A stretch of 64,000 bases of DNA from Coffea arabica. Lineage: Eukaryota; Streptophyta; Magnoliopsida; Gentianales; Rubiaceae. Shown piece after piece: positions 56,547 to 64,000 of this stretch; positions within the stretch are counted from its first letter, which is position 1, and the number at the start of each line of letters is the position of its first letter. Both the position numbers and the translations under genes were made by a program. The stretch lies in contig NC_092329.1 of NCBI RefSeq assembly GCF_036785885.1, positions 2,108,001 to 2,172,000 of the forward strand, written 5' to 3'. Below the pieces are notes generated by a model. That model worked only from the letters and a program-made list of their open reading frames with translations, did not search any database and had not been told where the DNA came from.

Positions 56547-56586
<40 letters not shown>
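56547..56586. repeat. (AT)n microsatellite
   Basis: About 20 AT dinucleotides without interruption, followed by CATCC. Confidence 0.95.
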
Positions 56587-56588
<2 letters not shown>

Positions 56589-57234
56589 TCCTTAACCCAC
56601 TAATCAATATTCTTTACGGATCATCTGGGTCCGAGGAACTTAAACAACAGCCATCAACCCCTGTATTCCACCACCATAATGCTGCCGAAGTATTTCATTC
56701 GTGCTGCATAAGGTATAGTGAGTTAAATAACGAAATATAAGAAAAAAGTTGGTTCAACTATCTTGTATTCTTCAGTCTACTTAGTGTTTATTGGTACGTA
56801 CAATGTGGAAAGAAAGTGCCCTTAATAAACAACTGAGTTTCACTTCAATTTGAATAGCGATCATTGAAACTTCCTAGCAAAGAGGCACCATATTGATTGG
56901 ATAAAAGGATATTCTGGTTCCCAAGAACAGTGTAGCCAAGAGAGTGCAACTTGTGGGAAATTTCCACCAAGCCCTGCTGATTAATTAATCTTCTGATGAT
57001 ATTTATCTGCTTATCTGCATGATAGACCACATACGCTCCTCTGATACAAGCAGACATGCTTTATGACTCGTTGAGCAGTGATTGCTCGTATTGCTGGCCT
57101 TTTTCAAGTCTTTTAACCGGCAGCCAAGCCATTGTGCGGTTGGTCAAAGAAGCAAAAGATACCAACTTTATTCCCGCAGCATGGTAGCATCCACATCGAC
57201 CAATACATCGATCAAAACTCCCTTTAAATGGTTC

Positions 57235-57243
57235 TATATATAT
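57235..57243 (+). promoter_or_regulatory. Likely TATA box of the LHT8-like gene
   Basis: TATATATAT in the context GGTTCTATATATATCCTACC, 108 bp before the ATG at 57351. Spacing fits a core promoter with a leader of about 75 bp. Confidence 0.55.
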
Positions 57244-57350
57244 CCTACCATTGCTCCAACAAATCCTACGACACAGGCTCTACATCAAAGACCAACGATA
57301 CTAATTACGTGAGGAGAAAGTGAAAAGAGAGAGAGACTCCTGGGCCAATC

Positions 57351-59712
57351 ATGGGTCGAGCAGAGCTGGTAGAAGTGATCTCAAGCCCCAGCCCCGATAT
57401 TCAAGAACCTATTCCTGGAGTACTTCCGGCAGCCTCAGTATCCCCAACATTTGGAGCAATCCATTCACTTTCCACGACTGAAACTCCAAACCATGGAATT
57501 AACGGAACCCCGCCTAGGACCCCTAAAAGCCCTTTTGCCGCACGCATTATGACCCCTTTAGCAAGCCCCATGAAGAAAGCCATTGAAAGCATGCAAGGTT
57601 GCCTGGAAGAAATAGGTCATTTCACTAAGCTTGATCCTCAAGAAGCATGGCTTCCCATCACGGAGTCCAGGAATGGAAACGCCTATTATGCAGCTTTTCA
57701 CACGCTTAGCTCAGGGATTGGAGTACAAGCTCTTGTACTCCCTCTTGCTTTTACAGCCCTTGGTTGGTGAGTTAATTAAACGTTAACATAATTTGGTTGG
57801 ATGGTGACTAACACTTGAAAAAATTCCACTTCTTTTAAGTTAATTCCCCAGTATATATGGTACTAGTATGTGTATTCTTACCACTACTTTTTCAATCTCG
57901 ATCTGATTAAGTTCCTAATTATGCATGCACTACTAATTGCAGGACCTGGGGAATCATTTGTCTATCGCTGGCTTTTATGTGGCAGTTATACACATTATGG
58001 TTATTAATCCAATTACACGAGTCTGTAGCGGGGATGCGATACAGCCGTTACCTATGGCTCTCCATGGCTGTTTTCGGTCAGCATCAGACTACATCCTCCT
58101 TCATGAGTCACAACTAGCACTATTAGAAAAGACCAAAAGCTTAATTCTGTTAATCCTGCCACAAAAATTAAAGTTGAAAAGACCAGTATCACTAGAACCA
58201 CATTACCTTTTTTTTTTTTTTTTTTTTTTTAATTACCTTACTTTTCAAAGTACGCAGTGAAAGATCGATGAATCGGTAACTAAAAGATGATTGATTTTTG
58301 GGCCGGGGTGCTGCAGGTAACAAGGTAGGGAAGCTTTTGGCTCTATTTCCGACTATGTATCTATCAGGAGGGACTTGTGTTGCACTAATAATGATTGGAG
58401 GCGGAACCATGAAGATGTTTTATCAAACTGTTTGCGAAAGTAGTAGCGGAGCCACCGACCACATCACCCCGCTGAGCATGACCGAATGGTATCTGGTGTT
58501 CACGTTCTCTGCCGTAATTCTGGCTCAACTTCCTAATCTAAACTCCATAGCCGGAGTTTCTTTAATCGGTGCAGTCACAGCAGTTTCTTACTGTACGATT
58601 ATATGGGTGGTGTCGGTTGTCAAGGATCGGCCTGGGAAAGTCTCTTATGAACCAATAGTGTTTAAATCTGAAATTGGTAGAATTTGCAGCATCCTGAACG
58701 CCCTTGGGATCGTTGCATTTGCCTTCAGGGGCCACAATCTAGTCCTTGAGATACAGGTTTTGCTCTATTTGCAACTCGAATAACTGTCATTGAGAATGGA
58801 ACATGCCTCTATATATATATATAAGAAAACATAAATGGTACTAAGAGTTGGACTGTATCCTTTTGAATTCCGATATGGTAGCAAGTAGAAAGGTGTGTGT
58901 TGTGTTGGGCACTGATCTGTTCCTACTACTATGTTGCGTTTTCAATACAGGGTACGATGCCATCCAGTCTCAAGCAACCCTCACGCCTGCCAATGTGGAA
59001 AGGAGTGAAGTTCTCGTACCTCATCATTGCCTTGTGTTTGTTTCCTTTGGCAATTGGCGGCTACTGGGCTTACGGAGACCTGGTACACTCCAATGCCCCT
59101 CTTTGGACTTGCTACTCTAGCAGTACTAATCATCCTTAATTATGTCCTCCTGCATATATTTGTCATCTAAAACTGCAATTTTTGAACGAGATAAGTACTG
59201 ATTCTGGTGTGCTCTGCCGCCAGATACCTTCCAACGGTGGGATAATGAGCGCTTTGGACAAATACCACAGGAATGACACGTCAAAGGTGATTCCAGGGGC
59301 GACAAGCCTGTTTATCGTCCTCAACAGCTTAACATCATTCCAAATATATGCAATGCCAGTCTTCGACAACCTTGAATTCAGGTACACCAGCAACAATAAC
59401 AGGCCATGTCCGTGGTGGTTGAGGGCAGCATTACGAATGTTTTTTGGGTGCCTGGCATTCTTTATAGCAGTGGCTCTTCCCTTCTTGCCGAGTTTGGCAG
59501 GGCTGATTGGAGGCATTACACTCCCAGTAACTTTTGCATATCCCTGTATAATGTGGATTATGACCAACAAACCTGTAAAGCATAGCGCAATGTGGTACCT
59601 TAATTGGTCACTTGGAAGCTTGGGAATTGTTTTGAGCATTCTACTGGTCTTCGGTGCAATATGGACAATAGTGACGCAGGGAATTGAGGTCCATTTCTTT
59701 AAGCCCCAATGA
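57351..59712 (+). CDS. LHT8: Lysine/histidine transporter-like 8 amino acid permease
   Basis: Proton-coupled amino acid transporter of the AAAP (LHT) family in a cell membrane; substrate range of this member is not established. Five exons join in frame to 536 residues: 57351-57766, 57943-58076, 58317-58756, 58951-59082 and 59224-59712. A Ser/Pro-rich cytosolic N terminus of about 100 residues (TPPRTPKSPFAARIMTPLASP) is the distinguishing mark of LHT-like 8 compared with short LHT1-type proteins. It is followed by the family segment AWLPITESRNGNAYYAAFH and the first span with GIGVQALVLPLAFTALGW. Later hallmarks are LWLLIQLHESV, LAQLPNLNSIAGVSLIGA, the block LNALGIVAFAFRGHNLVLEIQGTMPSS and PGATSLFIVLNSLTSFQIYAMPVFDNLE. 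About ten membrane spans are expected. The start is the first ATG after a TATA box and an A-rich leader. Confidence 0.95.
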
Positions 59713-60261
59713 TCTTCAAGCATCGCACAGACGGTCTATGTATCACTCAACTAACAATTTGAAGACCTCAAACCTCATGTAGAAATCATTTAAACACCAA
59801 TTTCTCCGCAATGTATAGAATCCAATCCTCATTCTCAGATAGAGGTCATGCATCCAATATTGCAAATCAGGATTCTATTCCAAGGATACTGGTTGGTGTA
59901 TTCCATGGACATCAAATGCCAATGTTTAACAAGTAAATGGTATCAAACAGCTTCCTACATGACAAAGCAGTACAACCGCCAAAATGTGCAACGTCAGTGT
60001 TCATGGGACAAGGGTGCTAATAGAACCAAAATCCGTGCTTGATGGCACAAAATTAATTTAGGGACAGAACTTCAACCAAAACAAATCAACCTCCAAACCC
60101 AGCCGTCTCATGGTTAAATAACAACAGGAATTTATACTCTTAATCAGCTACCTCAAATTCAGTTACATGGACCAAAATAACTGATGGTAAAAGAATGAGA
60201 AATACAAAGGTTAAAGATTCTCACAATTTACAGAGTCAATGTTGACCACTTGTAAGAACTG
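59713..60261. other. Convergent 3' spacer, LHT8-like gene / membrane-protein gene
   Basis: 549 bp holding the 3' UTRs of two convergent genes. No other feature seen. Confidence 0.5.
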
Positions 60262-62493
60262 TTACATTGACAGCGGAAGAAGCATCCTTCGCTTCTTTCT
60301 CCTAGCCTGTCTTACTTGTTTGGTAATCTTCATGCACAGAAGCAATAGTAACGTAACACATAATAAAATAAAAGCAAGCCTCAGTTGTCTGAAGTATAAC
60401 GAAACAGCTGAGAAAACCAGAAATGCTAAGATCACAAGCTCCCAAATTACAAAGACTACAACATCCACCCTGCAAAATATCAGAGAAATGAGATCAGCTG
60501 AGTACAGGGTTATCCTTAAGCAACAGTTGCTGCACATTTAGAAATAGAAAGTTTTTTGCAAACTCATAAGGAAAGAGGCAGGAGGTGTTGCACACGAGAG
60601 GGAAATGAAGAACATTAAAAGCATAAGCCAGAATTATAATTGATCAAGTTGACAAAAATGGTGTGCATATCGCTGTATACATAAGAGAAAAATCCTTTAT
60701 AGAACCCAAGAAGATCAAATTTCGGCTGCTTCTAAATCTTCAATTTCACTCAAAAATGGCTGCTTCTAACTTTTTCACCGTAAAAGGCATAATTAAATGC
60801 CCCCCGGGTGCCCGGGGGGGGGGGGGGTTTAAAGGAAAGGTACATCCAAAATTCCCATACACCTACTTCACATACAAAGCATACATTCACTCATTTAGGG
60901 TGGCATCATCCCCGTAATAGTATCCTAATATGAGCTTAAAGCCTTTTCTTTTTATCTCCAATTAGGGTGCAATCAGAATCTATACGAGAAACAGCACACA
61001 CTGTGCTTTAAAAACACATGGACATGCAAATACAAACAAATGAACCACACAATTTGATGAATGCAAACACATAAACAACATAATCCAGTTATGAAAAGCA
61101 TGGCTTTGCTCACTGCCTCTTCCTAGAACTCACTTCCCAATGGTTATACATGTCATTGACACTACCGTCAACATCCACTTACAAGCAAACACTTGGAGAC
61201 TGTAACATAGGATAATTGCTCCAAAAAACATGCTACAAAGATATTGGAACTAATTCACAGCCTGAATTGCTATTATGAAGAGATAAATACACATTACTAA
61301 ATATAAAAATACATTTAAAAAAGACCTTTTTTTGGACAGGTTGTGGAATTCCTTATGTTTAATAAGCAGAGAAAAAGTTAATAACAAGGAGAGGATAACT
61401 GCATTCTAGATTAACAATAAAGCTGAACATATACGACAGAAAGAATTATATACCAGGTCTATTAATTAATGTGACACCATTGCATTCAATCTCGCATCCA
61501 AATTACCAAAAATAGCACAGGATCATATTTAGTACCCAGATTTTGCTGGCTTTATTTGTAGAATTATAACCAGAGATCGCATCCAATAAGAGTTAATGAA
61601 AGAATAACAACCTTTTCCAGACAAAAGAGATGTGGCCAATATTCAAAGGAAACATTTCAAGAAAAATTCTAGCTGACAACATCATCATAGCCAAAATGAG
61701 ACGGTCTACCTGCAATCGCTACACAAAGACACCCTAAACTAAATATCCATACATGCCTCAACTATCCAGAGGTGTTCGACGGATACACACTTCCAAGTAA
61801 ATCATGATCCTAGGGAAGACCATTTAGTTACATCTGCAGAAAGTGGTTCCATTTATGTGCATTCAGCTGGAAAGTATTCCATGGATCAGAGTTGTACATT
61901 CATATCAACCCGAGACTTTCTTTCAGGGTTGAGAAAAGAACCCAAAATTCCATATCAGCAGAACAAAAAAGCTCAGGTTCACTAAAAGCTATTAAGATAA
62001 TCTAATTTAAACCTTCAACTCAGTGCAGAAACCAACCAAATTTTGTCAATTACCAACGCATCTCAAAAATATTAAAAATCGATAAATTGGAGAACTTTAA
62101 ACCTAAATTCAATTGGATCACCGAGATGGCAATTGACTGACAAGATTAATCCCTCGGAAGAACCAAATGCCCCAATTAAACACTTCTCTCCAATTAACTT
62201 TCAACAATTTTTGCCAGATGCTAAACATTTTATATATCCAGAAATCTTAAACAATTTTAACAAAAGGAATCTTCCACGATGATCTTAGTGATCTGATCAC
62301 GAGACACAAACACTAAAAATTGAATTTGAATGAGCTATTTCAAAGAAGAAAAAAAAAAAAGGAATTGTGGAGATGCCTACCGGGAAGAAGAGAGATTAGA
62401 GGTGGAGGAGAAGAAAGAGACGGAAGCCCAATCGTGCTTGGACCGAATCTGGTATTCTCTCAGCTGCTCCGCTAGATTCGATCGCGTTATCAT
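60262..62493 (-). CDS. Small conserved plant protein with two membrane spans
   Basis: Two exons, 62493-62381 and 60469-60262, join in frame (S-R|V-D) to 106 residues across a 1.9-kb intron. I recognise the sequence as a conserved plant protein but know no function or symbol. Exon 1 encodes a hydrophilic N terminus (LAEQLREYQIRSKHDWAS then a Ser-rich FFSSTSNLSSS). Exon 2 encodes two hydrophobic spans, about residues 39-64 and 69-84, and a strongly basic tail with KQVRQARRKKRRMLLPLSM. The basic C terminus suggests cytosolic orientation by the positive-inside rule; the organelle cannot be told. The start is the ATG at 62493, the only one leading into the conserved N terminus. Identification rests on the perfect frame join at consensus splice sites and on remembered family sequence. 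Confidence 0.82.
60793..60831. repeat. G/C hairpin with poly-G in the intron
   Basis: TTAAATGCCCCCCGGGTGCC is followed by about 16 G and then TTTAA: a nearly self-complementary GC block inside an AT-rich intron. The length of the G run is likely to be unreliable. Confidence 0.8.
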
Positions 62494-64000
62494 CGCTAAG
62501 CCGCCTCGGCTCCGCTCCGCCCCGTCCCGCCCGCCGCCGGCAATTATAATTTAATCCTCTCCCACTTGTAATTCGCCCTTTCCAGTTTCTTCTTCCACTT
62601 CAAATAAAATTACAAATATAGGAACCGTGTATATAGACTGTTGTATTGTGTGTTATAGCTAGTTTGGGAGTTCAGATTTCAAAGGAATAGAAAAGAAAGG
62701 AAGGGAAAGGTGGACTTTTCACGTTTGGGAGATTTAAGTGAGACGGAAAAGAAAAGAAACGAACGGATCTTGAAGAGAAGCCAAGCGCTGCTACAGTGCA
62801 AAATTTTTCTGACCAAAACGGGCGGAAAGCGAAGGAAAACTGGTGGAAGCTTACAAATTTTTTTTTTATCCTTTCTTTTCTCACATAACTTACCCTTTCT
62901 CTTCTTTTCTTTTCTATCCTCAACTCACAAACTAGCTATTAAGTGTGTAAATGTCCGGCAAAAAAAAAAAAAGATTTTTCAAAATTTGTTTGTTTTTCAA
63001 TCCGTCCCAGAACCAGAAGCCGATGGACGGACGGCTGGACGAATGAGAAAAAAAGGCCAAATATACTAGTATTCAATTTTTCATTTTGGGAGACATTCCT
63101 ATGCTTTTATTTTTTTTTTGGGATTAATTTATTAAACCATTGGATATTCCTGTCTTGTAATAGTACCCGTAATTTTGTAACATATCCAATTACCACGCAA
63201 AAAAAAAAAAAAAAAAGTCTGGAAGCTGACGACGAGCAATAATACTACTGTACGATTAAAACAAGAAAGCAAAATTGGAAAGAATTGGTTGGAACTTGGA
63301 ATTCGGAAGTTATTTTCTTTTATTTCGATACTGAATGTAATGAAGCGAAAGTTTGAGCCCGTTTTCTGCGATTAATTCCATTTTTTAGGCGGGACTTATG
63401 AACAGCCCAGTAACATTTTTGGCTTCCAACTTAAAGTCGTAGACTCAAAATTAATATAACCTTTGGCCCAATAAAGAAACTCAAAACTTGGCCTTTGGGC
63501 TTTATCCATTGAAGCTGACGACGAGCCATGCTAAGGAAGAACAGATTTCTGACCTGTGGAAAATAAAATATATATGTATCCTACCCCGCGCGAATTAAAA
63601 GGAGAAAGTCTGGAGTCTAAAGTCTGAGGAAGGACTTTTGTTCTATTACGTGCCTGAGACGAGATAATTAGACCAACCCAAAACCAACACGGAGACTTAT
63701 GAAAAAACTTTAAAAGTATCACTCATCTTTCTACTAAATCTAAGATGAAAATAAGCCGGCTTGGTCAATTATCGAGTCGCTCAATCGTGAGCTTTTGAGT
63801 TAATTCGAGTCCAAAGATATGAAAACTTGTCAAGCCTATAATATTCCATATTTATGCATTACTTCGATATTTGTTAGAATGAAATTATTTTATCCCTTTC
63901 AAATTTATCATATCTATTGTTTATTTTTACTTTTTTTCTACAAACGATGAGACAATAACAAAAAGAGCTAATAACAAAGAGAGACAACTACACCTCATTT
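62494..64000. other. Intergenic to window end, nothing recognised
   Basis: The left part, GC-rich near 62500-62540, is the promoter/leader of the minus-strand membrane-protein gene. Poly-A/T tracts at 62959-62972, 63110-63119 and 63200-63217. The repeated phrase GCTGACGACGAGC occurs at 63224 and 63512. No gene or mobile element with defined ends. Confidence 0.5.

Larger units (their letters stand above)
55404..57350. other. Intergenic between hAT element and LHT8-like gene
   Basis: It begins with the second copy of the hAT target-site duplication. Open frames at 55429-55686 and 56109-56381 show no recognisable homology. Poly-A at 55758-55769 and (AT)n at 56547-56586. The right end is the LHT8-like promoter. 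Confidence 0.45.

Overview
This is nuclear DNA from a flowering plant, almost certainly a eudicot. Genes are interrupted by GT-AG introns in an AT-rich background, every recognisable protein is plant-specific or plant-like (BSK1, thylakoid FtsH, LOG, DUF241, LHT-type transporter, 4CL-like ligase), and the spaces are filled with small plant DNA transposons and tRNA-derived SINEs. I cannot name the species. The conserved ends of one MITE family remind me weakly of asterid genomes.

Layout, left to right. 1-2833 (-): zinc alcohol dehydrogenase-like gene, 3' end outside the window. 3706-3992 (-): small conserved plant protein with an apparent frameshift. 4152-7104: four small transposons, one of them nested in another. 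7528-8484 (+): DUF241/BYPASS1-like gene. 8485-14151: gene-poor, with one well-preserved SINE. 14152-19326 (+): BSK1, converging on 19564-22763 (-), a chloroplast FtsH protease; the two stops are 237 bp apart. 26152-27816 (-): LOG cytokinin-activating enzyme. 27817-32491: a Harbinger-type MITE and a SINE. 32492-33223 (+): 5'-truncated second DUF241 gene. 34712-37503 (-): complex I subunit NDUFB2, tiny exons around a 2.5-kb intron. 37504-40336: hAT-like repeats with a polypurine block. 40337-44008 (+): peroxisomal 4-coumarate-CoA ligase-like gene (OPCL1 type). 45287-49522 (+): its decayed tandem duplicate. 50856-55403: complete hAT transposon with target-site duplication, terminal inverted repeats and an uninterrupted transposase. 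57351-59712 (+): LHT8-like amino acid transporter. 60262-62493 (-): small two-span membrane protein. 62494-64000: no gene seen.

The genes form no operon or cluster; they are ordinary neighbours in a gene-containing, transposon-seeded region. The only local gene family is the 4CL-like pair. Brassinosteroid signalling (BSK1), cytokinin activation (LOG), photosystem II repair (FtsH) and probable jasmonate precursor activation (4CL-like) are unrelated functions. I found no previously undescribed system. The most informative signals are the intact hAT element, several mobile elements with exact target-site duplications, the duplicated and decaying 4CL-like copy, and a likely GC-AG intron in the ADH gene.

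Exon borders were set by hand from splice consensus, reading-frame continuity and remembered family sequences; no database or RNA evidence was available.
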